From Nitrospirae bacterium CG2_30_53_67 (GTDB lineage Bacteria; CG2-30-53-67), in NCBI GenBank assembly GCA_001873285.1, contig MNYV01000100.1, positions 1 through 9,388 on the forward strand: DNA of 9,388 nucleotides. Direction: 5' to 3'. The position numbers and the translations under genes are program-made. The notes under the pieces are model-generated. The model was not told where the DNA came from. It made no database searches and saw nothing but the letters and a program-made list of their open reading frames with translations. Positions 1 through 5,222 of this stretch are shown here, in pieces (within the stretch, counting starts at the first letter, position 1; each line of letters opens with the position of its first letter).

Positions 1-60
1 CTGCCTTGGGCATGAAACGTTCGTTCGTATTCCTGCCTCGTTAAAATTTGCTTTTGATGT

Positions 61-79
61 TCGGGATGCGGCGGCCCGA
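61..79 (-). other. Weak hairpin just after the toxin gene
   Basis: Five-base arms TCGGG and CCCGA face each other across a nine-base loop immediately downstream (minus-strand sense) of the toxin stop codon. No U-run follows directly, so this is at best a poor intrinsic terminator. The rest of positions 1-84 shows nothing I can assign. Confidence 0.2.
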
Positions 80-84
80 CACGG

Positions 85-489
85 CTAAAGCCACATGATT
101 TTGATCTGGCCCTCTACCTGCTTGAATTCCTTATCCCCTGTAACCAGTTCCGCTTTTCGCAATTTTGCCATGGCCGCGGCAAAGCAGTCGGCGTAGGACA
201 TCTTGTTGTTCGCTTTGAATTCCGCGGCCAGCCGGGTCAGTTCCAGGTCGGCGGGGATGACCTCTACAGGCAAGGTGGAAATGAGATGAGCCAGTTGGCC
301 GGCCCGCTCCCGCCCGGCTTCTCTCAAGGTGATGTAGAAAACCTCTCCCCAGTTTATGACGGAAAGAAGAAGAGGGCGGCCGGAATCCCGAGCCGTGCGA
401 AGAACCTCAATCATCTTCTCCTTTCCCGCCTCACCCTCAAAGTAGGCGAGCAGACTGTAAGAATCCAAGACCCTTGTCGCGGCCCTCAC
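85..489 (-). CDS. vapC: VapC-type PIN-domain ribonuclease toxin
   Basis: A 134-aa PIN-domain protein. PIN toxins of the VapBC class are Mg2+-dependent RNases that cleave tRNA, rRNA or mRNA when freed from their antitoxin. The four acidic residues expected of the active site are visible: D9 (VLDSYSLLAYFEGE), E49 (NWGEVFY), D101 (SYADCFAAA) and D119 (VTGDKEF). The length is normal for the family. The start is a GTG at 489-487 whose last two bases are shared with the antitoxin stop (GTGA), so translation is probably coupled. AAGGAG lies eight bases upstream, inside the end of the antitoxin gene. The order antitoxin then toxin is the usual one. The RNA target cannot be read from sequence. Confidence 0.93.
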   Translation of the reverse strand: MRAATRVLDSYSLLAYFEGEAGKEKMIEVLRTARDSGRPLLLSVINWGEVFYITLREAGRERAGQLAHLISTLPVEVIPADLELTRLAAEFKANNKMSYADCFAAAMAKLRKAELVTGDKEFKQVEGQIKIMWL

Positions 490-716
490 AGTTCACGCTC
501 CTTGTCTTTTTCCTCCATCAATGCCTTGAGCAGCTTCCCCTTGGTTCCGGCTATGCCCGCCAGGGTTTGGATATACTCGTCCGTAATGGGCCGGATGGCT
601 ATCTCGCCGTTATGCTCGTAAAGGTACACCTGGGTTCCTTTCTTGATCCCGAACTTGCGCCTCAACTTGGATGGGATGACGACCTGGCCCTTGCCGGTCA
701 CGACTGACTTGTCCAT
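486..716 (-). CDS. vapB: AbrB/SpoVT-type antitoxin (VapB-like)
   Basis: A 76-aa protein whose N-terminal half (about residues 5-45) is a swapped-hairpin AbrB domain, with the signature VTGKGQVVIPSKLRRKFGI followed by KKGTQVYLYEHNGEIAIRPI. The lysine/glutamate-rich C-terminal tail is the part that normally wraps the toxin. In this family the AbrB domain binds operator DNA, and the protein neutralises the PIN toxin encoded next. The ATG at 716 is preceded by GGAGG (725-721) with a four-base spacer. The gene overlaps the toxin start by three bases. Autorepression is expected from the family; candidate operator repeats lie at 741-765. The family assignment is firm. The VapB name rests on the PIN partner. 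Confidence 0.92.
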   Translation of the reverse strand: MDKSVVTGKGQVVIPSKLRRKFGIKKGTQVYLYEHNGEIAIRPITDEYIQTLAGIAGTKGKLLKALMEEKDKEREL

Positions 717-740
717 AAAACCTCCGGTGGATATCTTTAG

Positions 741-765
741 GAATTAAGGATACCGTATGAATTAA
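741..765. promoter_or_regulatory. Candidate operator: two GAATTAA direct repeats
   Basis: GAATTAA occurs at 741-747 and 759-765, an 18-bp period. One copy lies at the -10/start side and the other inside the spacer of the toxin-antitoxin promoter. Between them is the small palindrome ATACcGTAT (750-758). AbrB-type antitoxins commonly repress their own promoters, so these are plausible binding sites. That is inference from position only. Confidence 0.35.
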
Positions 766-775
766 AGTATGTCAA
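747..775 (-). promoter_or_regulatory. Sigma70-like promoter of the toxin-antitoxin operon
   Basis: Read on the minus strand, a perfect -35 TTGACA (775-770) is followed by a 17-base spacer and a -10 TATCCT (752-747; four of six matches to TATAAT). Transcription would begin near 740, giving a short leader of about 25 bases before the antitoxin ATG at 716. Confidence 0.65.
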
Positions 776-961
776 GATAATTTTTGTTGTTACAAATAAA
801 TTAAGGAGGTCAGTAATTTATCCGTTGGAGGTTCTGTATTTTGGGGAGCCTTTTTCAGGCGAGGAATGGAAAGGGGCCGCGGGATGGTTCTCAGAAACGC
901 TAAAATAGACCGCATGTGGACGCGGCACTGCGGCTTTGTCATGACACATGACCAGCGGGTT

Positions 962-1122
962 GCGGGTCTGCGACAAAAATGTTGGTACACATCAGGATTA
1001 TATAGGGTTGTCATTGTCCGGCTTGACCGGACAATCCAGTTTCTAATGTCTGGATTCCCCGATCGAGTCGGGGAATGACGCTACCAGAGAAATATTTACC
1101 CATAAATTTGTCGCAGACCCGC
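962..1122. repeat. Nested element with 16-bp perfect terminal inverted repeats
   Basis: GCGGGTCTGCGACAAA (962-977) recurs as its exact reverse complement at 1107-1122, bracketing a smaller two-hairpin element (1010-1079). The words GCGGGTTGCGG at 955-965 and 1121-1131 are additional direct copies at the two outer edges. No open reading frame inside looks like a real gene. The arrangement suggests a small non-autonomous mobile element or a composite of two repeat families. The interval 776-961 before it contains nothing I can assign. Confidence 0.6.
1010..1079. repeat. REP-like pair of inverted 30-nt hairpin units
   Basis: Unit 1 (1010-1039) begins GTCATT, forms the stem TTGTCCGG/CCGGACAA with loop CTTGA, and ends AATCCAG. 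After a 10-base gap, unit 2 (1050-1079) begins CTGGATT, forms the stem ATTCCCCGA/TCGGGGAAT with loop TCGAG, and ends AATGAC. Unit 2 is unit 1 in reverse orientation with a different stem sequence, so the pair has matching ends (GTCATT/AATGAC and AATCCAG/CTGGATT) and can fold as a cloverleaf-like cruciform. Stems changing while ends stay constant points to maintenance of structure. Confidence 0.75.
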
Positions 1123-1136
1123 GGGTTGCGGACCAA

Positions 1137-1165
1137 TTGACAGAAGCCCTCCCGTTAGTTATATT
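1137..1165 (+). promoter_or_regulatory. Sigma70-like promoter upstream of the Fe-S scaffold/nuo operon
   Basis: A perfect -35 TTGACA (1137-1142), a 17-base spacer and the -10 TATATT (1160-1165; five of six matches to TATAAT). Predicted start is near 1172, giving a leader of about 48 bases before the ATG at 1220. This is the strongest plus-strand promoter I can see in the window. No comparable promoter is evident just upstream of nuoA, so it may drive the scaffold gene and the nuo genes together. Confidence 0.65.
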
Positions 1166-1174
1166 TAAATAACT
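1157..1174. promoter_or_regulatory. Palindrome AGTTAT-N6-ATAACT over the -10 box (candidate operator)
   Basis: Perfect six-base arms (1157-1162 and 1169-1174) flank an AT-only core. The site covers the whole -10 box and the predicted transcription start of the promoter at 1137-1165, the classic location for a repressor. The cognate regulator is not identifiable from this window. Confidence 0.5.
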
Positions 1175-1180
1175 TGTTCT

Positions 1181-1199
1181 TGCCTGCCAAAGGCTTGCA
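1181..1199 (+). promoter_or_regulatory. Dyad in the leader of the scaffold gene
   Basis: TGCCTGCC-AAA-GGCTTGCA is a two-fold symmetric sequence with two internal mismatches (TGC..GCC AAA GGC..GCA). It lies inside the predicted 5' leader, 11 bases before the GGAGG ribosome binding site. It could be a second protein-binding site or a small RNA hairpin. Confidence 0.3.
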
Positions 1200-1219
1200 T
1201 GAGAAACAAAGGAGGCAAT

Positions 1220-1651
1220 ATGGAATACAGTGAAAAAGTCATGGACCACTTCATGAATCCGAGGAATGTCGGAGAGATGGAGGACGCCTCTGGAATCGGC
1301 GAGGTGGGAAATCCCAAATGCGGCGATGTGATGCGGTTTTATCTCAAGATCAAGGACGGGGTGATTGAAGACGCCAAGTTCAAGACCTTCGGATGCGGCG
1401 CGGCCATTGCCACCAGCAGTATGGCCACGGAGATGGTCAAGGGCAAGACCATCGAGGATGCCATCAAGATCACCAACAAGGTCGTGGCCGATGCCCTCGG
1501 CGGGCTCCCGCCGATCAAGATGCACTGCTCGGTCCTGGCCGAGGAGGCCCTGGAGTCTGCGCTCACCGATTATTTCAAGAAACAGGGAGAACCCGAAGAC
1601 AAGGTCAAGAAACTCAAAGCCGAGGCCGGTATCATGGACCATGATCATTAA
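1220..1651 (+). CDS. nifU: NifU/IscU-type Fe-S cluster assembly scaffold
   Basis: A 143-aa single-domain scaffold on which [2Fe-2S] and [4Fe-4S] clusters are built before transfer to apo-proteins. The three scaffold cysteines are present (C34 in GNPKCGD, C59 in FGCGAAIA, C103 in MHCSVLAEEAL), as is the cluster-labilising aspartate D36. LPPIK just before H102-C103 matches the LPPVK motif recognised by HscA-type chaperones. The N-terminus MEYSEKVMDHFMNPRNVG is typical. The start at 1220 has GGAGG at 1211-1215; the in-frame ATG at 1199 would translate the ribosome binding site and is rejected. The protein ends in DHDH. No cysteine desulfurase lies in the window. The gene sits 166 bp ahead of nuoA in the same direction, which suggests a role in supplying clusters to complex I (inference). 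Confidence 0.95.
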   Translation: MEYSEKVMDHFMNPRNVGEMEDASGIGEVGNPKCGDVMRFYLKIKDGVIEDAKFKTFGCGAAIATSSMATEMVKGKTIEDAIKITNKVVADALGGLPPIKMHCSVLAEEALESALTDYFKKQGEPEDKVKKLKAEAGIMDHDH

Positions 1652-1682
1652 TAATGGTCTCTTAAAAAAGCCTCCAAGATAG

Positions 1683-1806
1683 ACGGCATAGTAAAAAGCT
1701 CCGGATGCAAGGCGCACGAATCCTGAGGAGTGAGGCGTACTTACGAGTACGCTGCAATGACGAAGGATGAAGCGCAACGCCGCAGACGGACTTTTTACTA
1801 TGCCGT
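1683..1806. repeat. 124-bp long imperfect hairpin element between nifU and nuoA
   Basis: The ends ACGGCATAGTAAAAAG (1683-1698) and CTTTTTACTATGCCGT (1791-1806) are a perfect 16-bp inverted repeat. The centre GCGTACT-TACG-AGTACGC (1735-1752) is a seven-base stem closed by a TACG loop, which as RNA is a UNCG-class tetraloop. Intervening arms pair partially (for example TCCG, GCGC and ATCCT blocks). It has the look of a mobile palindromic repeat. The right end stops one base before the AAGGGA that serves as the nuoA ribosome binding site, so transcripts from the upstream promoter would carry this hairpin directly in front of nuoA. Confidence 0.75.
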
Positions 1807-1817
1807 AAAGGGATCAG

Positions 1818-2174
1818 ATGTCCGTCACCTATCTTCCGATACTTCTCCTCTTTCTGATTACGGGGGCCATGGCCGGCGGGATCCTTTACCTGGCCAGGGT
1901 CATCGGCCCCCGGAACATGACCCCGGCCAAGGCCATGCCCTTTGAGTCCGGCATCCCGAACATCTCCCCGCATGACAGGCCTGTGCCTGTCCGATTTTAT
2001 ATCATCGCCATGGTCTTCATCATCTTTGATATCGAGGTGGTCTTCCTCTATCCGTGGGCCATCCTCTTCCGGAAGCTGGGGCTCTTCGGTTTCATGGAGA
2101 TGACGGTCTTTCTTGCGATACTCGCCTTGGGCCTGGCCTACGCCTGGAAGAAGGGGGCTTTGGAATGGGATTAG
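1818..2174 (+). CDS. nuoA: NADH-quinone oxidoreductase subunit A
   Basis: A 118-aa inner-membrane subunit of complex I, homologous to mitochondrial ND3; it borders the quinone cavity together with NuoH. Three hydrophobic segments lie at about residues 4-28, 58-82 and 92-110. The family loop reads PFESGIPNISPHDRPVPVRFY, followed by the conserved acidic helix FDIEVVFLYPWA (D71, E73). The loop carries FESG as in E. coli rather than the YECG of many other homologues. The ATG is preceded by AAGGGA (1808-1813), immediately after the hairpin element. The 3' end overlaps nuoB by ten bases. Confidence 0.96.
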   Translation: MSVTYLPILLLFLITGAMAGGILYLARVIGPRNMTPAKAMPFESGIPNISPHDRPVPVRFYIIAMVFIIFDIEVVFLYPWAILFRKLGLFGFMEMTVFLAILALGLAYAWKKGALEWD

Positions 2175-2638
2175 AGAAACTTCTGCAAAGGGAGGCCGTC
2201 ACCACTCGTCTGGACGCGGCCATCGGGTGGGCCCGCAAATATTCCCTCTTCCAATACCCTTTTGCCACGGCCTGCTGTTCCATGGAATACATGTCCGTGG
2301 CCTGTTCGCATTATGATATCGACCGGTTCGGCGCGGGGCTCCCGAGGTGGTCGCCGAGGCAGGCCGACCTCCTCATGGTGGTCGGAACCATCAGTCACAA
2401 GCTCGCCCCCATCCTGAGACAGGTTTACGACCAGATGTGCGAACCCAAGTGGGTCCTCTCCTTCGGGGTCTGCGCGACCTCGGGCGGGTTCTATGACAAC
2501 TACGCCACGGTGCAGGGGATCGACACCATCATCCCTGTGGACATCTACGTGGCCGGATGCCCGCCGCGGCCTGAAGCGGTCCTCGACGGGCTGATCAAGC
2601 TCCAGGAAAAGATACAGAAGCAAAAGCAGGTATACTGA
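2165..2638 (+). CDS. nuoB: NADH-quinone oxidoreductase subunit B (cluster N2)
   Basis: A 157-aa peripheral subunit that holds [4Fe-4S] cluster N2, the last electron carrier before quinone. The four ligands are visible: tandem C37-C38 (TACCSMEY), C103 (GVCATSGG) and C132 (AGCPPRPEA). The spacings of 65 and 29 residues agree with the E. coli protein. Two further cysteines, C47 and C92 (DQMCEPKW), lie at positions not normally cysteine. The start at 2165 overlaps the nuoA stop by ten bases, with GGGGG at 2153-2157 as ribosome binding site. A longer reading frame from 2054 would run inside nuoA and is rejected. Length is at the short end for the family. Confidence 0.97.
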   Translation: MGLEKLLQREAVTTRLDAAIGWARKYSLFQYPFATACCSMEYMSVACSHYDIDRFGAGLPRWSPRQADLLMVVGTISHKLAPILRQVYDQMCEPKWVLSFGVCATSGGFYDNYATVQGIDTIIPVDIYVAGCPPRPEAVLDGLIKLQEKIQKQKQVY

Positions 2639-2670
2639 GAGAATAGAGAAATATAAAAAATAGAGTATCC

Positions 2671-4407
2671 ATGGCCTTATTAGAGGATATTTCAGAAAGA
2701 TACAAAGAGAAGGTTCTGGAGACCCACTCCTTACTGGGGGATGACACGGTGGTCATTTCTCGGGAGATCCTTCCGGATCTGGTCCGGTTCCTCAAGGAGG
2801 CGCGCGGGTTCAATTTTCTCATGGACCTTTCCGCGGTGGACCGGATGGGGAAGGATCCCCGTTTTGAAGTCGTCTATCATCTTTATGCGCTGGAGAGCCG
2901 GGCCCGCCTTCGGATCAAGGTGCCGGTGGCAGAGAACGATGCCCTTGTGCCCACTCTGACAGGCGAGTACCGTTCCGCCAACTGGCTGGAGCGCGAGGCG
3001 TGGGACATGTTCGGCATCACCTTCGACGGCCATCCGGACCTCCGCAGGATCCTCATGTATGAGGGGTTCGAGGGGCATCCCCTGCGCAAGGACTATCCCA
3101 AGGAGAGGCGGCAGCCCAGGGTCGGTCCGGGGAGCCGGCCCGAGACAGCCTTTGAGCGCGGGCCTTCCATTGAGGAGCGGATCGCCGTTGCGCTTAAGAT
3201 GTCCGGGGTTTCGGTGCGGGGAGAAAACGGCATCCGGAACGAAATCATGTACCTCAACATGGGGCCTTCGCACCCGACCATGCACGGGGTCGTCCGGGTC
3301 ATGCTGGCTCTCCGCGGGGAGACCATTCTCGCGTCCGACGTGGAGATCGGCTACATGCACCGGTGCTTTGAGAAGGAGGCCGAGACCCATACCTATACCG
3401 GAGTGATCCCCTATACCGACCGGCTGAATTACGTCTCTCCCCTGATCAACAACGTGGGCTACGCCATGGCCGTGGAAAAGCTCTTCGGCGCGGGCACAAC
3501 CGAGCGCTGCGGGTATGTCCGTGTAATCATGTCCGAGATCTCACGGGTCATCGACCATCTCACCTGCATCGGCGCCTTTGCCATGGAGCTGGGGGCCTTC
3601 ACCGTATTCCTTTATATGATGAAGGCCAGGGAATACCTCTACGAACTGGTCGAGGATGTGACCGGGGCCAGGATCACCACGTCCTATACTCGGATCGGGG
3701 GCCTCAAGGGCGACCTCACCCAGGACTTCGCAGGGAAGTGCCGGGCCGCCTTTATCGGAGTGCGTGATGTACTGCAGGAGTGTGACCGGCTCCTGACCAG
3801 GAACCGGATCTTTTATGACCGGACCAGGGACGTCGGCGTGATCTCCCGGGAGGATGCCGTCTCCTGCGGGTTCACCGGACCGTGTCTCAGGGCGACCGGC
3901 ATCCCCTACGATGTGCGGAAAGCCGCGCCCTACCTGGTCTATGACCGCATGGATTTCGAGATCCCGGTGGGGGACCATGGGGACACCTACGACCGGTACA
4001 GGGTGCGCATGGCGGAGATGGAACAGAGCATGCGGATCGTGGAGCAGGCCCTGCGGGACCTCCCCGATGGCCCGGTCTGCCTAAACGATAAGCGGATGAC
4101 GCTCCCGCCCAAGGAGCAGGTCTACACGACCATTGAAGGGCTCATGAACCATTTCAAGCTGATCATGGACGGCCATGGAATCCGTCCGCCGGCCGGAGAG
4201 GCCTATTTCCCGGTCGAAGGGGGGAACGGGGAACTTGGGTTTTACGTGGTGAGTGACGGCACCGGGATCCCGGCACGCGTACGGGTCCGCGCTCCCTGCT
4301 TTCACTTGGTTGCGGCCCTTTCGCATCTGATTCAGGGAGAGATGGTGGCTGACGTGACGCCCATCTTCGGAAGCATCAACATGATTGCCGGGGAACTGGA
4401 CAGGTGA
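2671..4407 (+). CDS. nuoCD: Fused NADH-quinone oxidoreductase subunits C and D
   Basis: A 578-aa fusion of the 30-kDa (NuoC) and 49-kDa (NuoD) subunits of the peripheral arm; NuoD forms much of the quinone pocket beside cluster N2. Residues 1 to about 150 are NuoC, ending in the signature EREAWDMFG...HPDLRRILMYEGFEGHPLRKDYP. A linker (about 150-190) leads into NuoD at M193. NuoD shows GPSHPTMHG (198-206, with H201 and H205 at the quinone-site histidines), GYMHRCFEKEAE, a tyrosine in DRLNYV, SEISRVIDHL, and the C-terminal FGSINMIAGELDR. The quinone site therefore looks intact. The fusion is known from E. coli and from other proteobacteria. The 32-bp gap after nuoB is A-rich and has no good ribosome binding site, so initiation may depend on coupling to nuoB. 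Confidence 0.97.
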   Translation: MALLEDISERYKEKVLETHSLLGDDTVVISREILPDLVRFLKEARGFNFLMDLSAVDRMGKDPRFEVVYHLYALESRARLRIKVPVAENDALVPTLTGEYRSANWLEREAWDMFGITFDGHPDLRRILMYEGFEGHPLRKDYPKERRQPRVGPGSRPETAFERGPSIEERIAVALKMSGVSVRGENGIRNEIMYLNMGPSHPTMHGVVRVMLALRGETILASDVEIGYMHRCFEKEAETHTYTGVIPYTDRLNYVSPLINNVGYAMAVEKLFGAGTTERCGYVRVIMSEISRVIDHLTCIGAFAMELGAFTVFLYMMKAREYLYELVEDVTGARITTSYTRIGGLKGDLTQDFAGKCRAAFIGVRDVLQECDRLLTRNRIFYDRTRDVGVISREDAVSCGFTGPCLRATGIPYDVRKAAPYLVYDRMDFEIPVGDHGDTYDRYRVRMAEMEQSMRIVEQALRDLPDGPVCLNDKRMTLPPKEQVYTTIEGLMNHFKLIMDGHGIRPPAGEAYFPVEGGNGELGFYVVSDGTGIPARVRVRAPCFHLVAALSHLIQGEMVADVTPIFGSINMIAGELDR

Positions 4408-4412
4408 GAATC

Positions 4413-4499
4413 AGTGGGCAGTAACGACAAGAGCGAGTGGGCAGTTGGCGGTAACCGCGGAAGACAGAAGATATAGCTGAACGCTGACAGCTGATCGCT
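4413..4499. repeat. Short direct repeats in the nuoCD-nuoE gap
   Basis: AGTGGGCAGT occurs at 4413-4422 and 4436-4445 (23-bp period). AGCTGAACGCT (4475-4485) and AGCTGATCGCT (4489-4499) form a second pair, 14 bp apart with one mismatch. A GCGGTaACCGC palindrome lies between them (4448-4458). This is low-complexity intergenic repeat sequence with no coding potential. Confidence 0.55.
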
Positions 4500-4523
4500 T
4501 TACTTGAGAGAGGATAAAGCGGG

Positions 4524-5000
4524 ATGGAGTACAAGCTTCCTGAAAAGGAGATCGATTCGATTTTTTCCCGATACCCGGACAAGAAGGCGGCCCTGCTCCC
4601 CATTCTGCGGGTGATCCAGACAAAGGCGGGGTATATCTCTCCCGATGCGGAGAAGTATGCAGCCGAGCTGATCGGGGTTCAGCCGGCCCGGGTCCATGAG
4701 GTGGTGACCTTTTATTCCTGGTTCCTCGAGGCGCCTGGAGGCAAAAACCTGATCCTCATTTGCGAAAGCATCAGTTGTTCCCTTCTGGGGTCCGAGGAAA
4801 TTTTGGGCCATCTGAAGAAGACCCTGGGGATTGACGTGGGGGAAACCACGCCGGACAAGCTTTTCACCCTGGGTACGGTGGAATGTCTGGCCCACTGCGA
4901 TGCCTCTCCCTCGGTGATGATCAATGATGAGATCCTGGCGCCCGCGACCATTGAGGAGATCGATCGGATTATCGAGGGAAAAAGAAGGAATACTGGCTGA
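4524..5000 (+). CDS. nuoE: NADH-quinone oxidoreductase subunit E (24-kDa, cluster N1a)
   Basis: A 158-aa thioredoxin-fold ferredoxin subunit of the NADH dehydrogenase module; it carries the off-path [2Fe-2S] cluster N1a near FMN. The ligands are C80 and C85 (CESISCSLLGSEEI, spacing C-x4-C) and C121 and C125 (VECLAHCDASP, C-x3-C), as expected. The N-terminal helical part (residues 5-65) ends in the family motif ARVHEVVTFYSWF. GAGAGAGGA at 4506-4514 serves as ribosome binding site. Length is typical for bacteria. It is followed by 222 bp of repeats before nuoF. Confidence 0.96.
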   Translation: MEYKLPEKEIDSIFSRYPDKKAALLPILRVIQTKAGYISPDAEKYAAELIGVQPARVHEVVTFYSWFLEAPGGKNLILICESISCSLLGSEEILGHLKKTLGIDVGETTPDKLFTLGTVECLAHCDASPSVMINDEILAPATIEEIDRIIEGKRRNTG

Positions 5001-5004
5001 TGTT

Positions 5005-5112
5005 CCCCCTCACCCCCACCCTCTCCCCAAAGGGAGAGGGAGTTTTAAAGATTCCTCTCCCTAATGATTATCCCCTCTCCCCATGAATGGGGGAGAGGGC
5101 AAGGGTGAGGGG
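5005..5112. repeat. Double-hairpin C/G-skewed repeat between nuoE and nuoF
   Basis: Outer arms CCCCTCACCC (5006-5015) and GGGTGAGGGG (5103-5112) are perfect inverted repeats. Inside are two strong hairpins: CCCTCTCCC/GGGAGAGGG with loop CAAA (5019-5040), and CCCTCTCCCC/GGGGAGAGGG with a seven-base loop (5073-5099). One strand of each arm is almost pure pyrimidine and the other pure purine. A related copy lies at 6497-6586. The first hairpin begins 18 bases after the nuoE stop and is followed by only a short T-run (AGTTTTAAAG), so partial transcription termination is possible. Confidence 0.7.
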
Positions 5113-5115
5113 TTG

Positions 5116-5182
5116 ACCCCGTTAGAAGTCTGGCAAGAAATTCACGAAGCAGCAGAATGTGTGATAAAACTTCTAACGGGGT
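5116..5182. repeat. 14-bp perfect inverted repeat upstream of nuoF
   Basis: ACCCCGTTAGAAGT (5116-5129) returns as ACTTCTAACGGGGT (5169-5182) with 39 bases between. It abuts the preceding repeat by three bases, and GGTGAGGGG flanks it on both sides in the same orientation (5104-5112 and 5186-5194). The loop contains no coding sequence. It may be a separate small element inserted at or next to a copy of the GGTGAGGGG family. Confidence 0.65.
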
Positions 5183-5222
5183 GAAGGTGAGGGGGCTCAC
5201 GGAGGAAGCAGAGGATGTAAAA

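Noticed and set aside
866-1078. 70-aa open frame on the plus strand (and a 74-aa one opposite, 790-1014)
   Set aside because: Both run through the repeat element, have no recognisable motif, and lack a convincing ribosome binding site; the composition is not protein-like.
1010-1079. tRNA gene, suggested by the cloverleaf-like fold
   Set aside because: No T-loop TTCGA/TTCAA consensus in the right place, no 7-bp acceptor stem and no plausible anticodon arm; a REP-like hairpin pair explains it.
1157-1174. Rex (NADH/NAD+ sensor) operator over the nifU promoter
   Set aside because: GTTA and TAAC half-sites are present, but they are eight bases apart, not six, and the outer bases (TA...TT) do not match TTGTTAA-N4-TTAACAA. 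An attractive idea for complex I, but the match is not good enough.
1043-1777. 244-aa open frame antisense to the scaffold gene
   Set aside because: It mirrors the codon pattern of the well-supported plus-strand nifU gene and crosses two repeat elements.
2054-2164. Longer N-terminus for NuoB starting inside nuoA
   Set aside because: The added residues are out-of-frame nuoA sequence with no family resemblance; the ATG at 2165 has an upstream GGGGG.
5019-5045. Intrinsic terminator ending transcription after nuoE
   Set aside because: The stem is strong but is followed by only four T after two other bases, and the operon continues with nuoF, so full termination is unlikely.
5005-5195. CRISPR array
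   Set aside because: The repeated words are inverted arms of hairpins, not regularly spaced direct repeats with unique spacers.
5157-5222. Longer N-terminus for NuoF
   Set aside because: These codons come from the inverted-repeat DNA, and the ATG at 5223 has a proper GAGG and matches where NuoF proteins begin.
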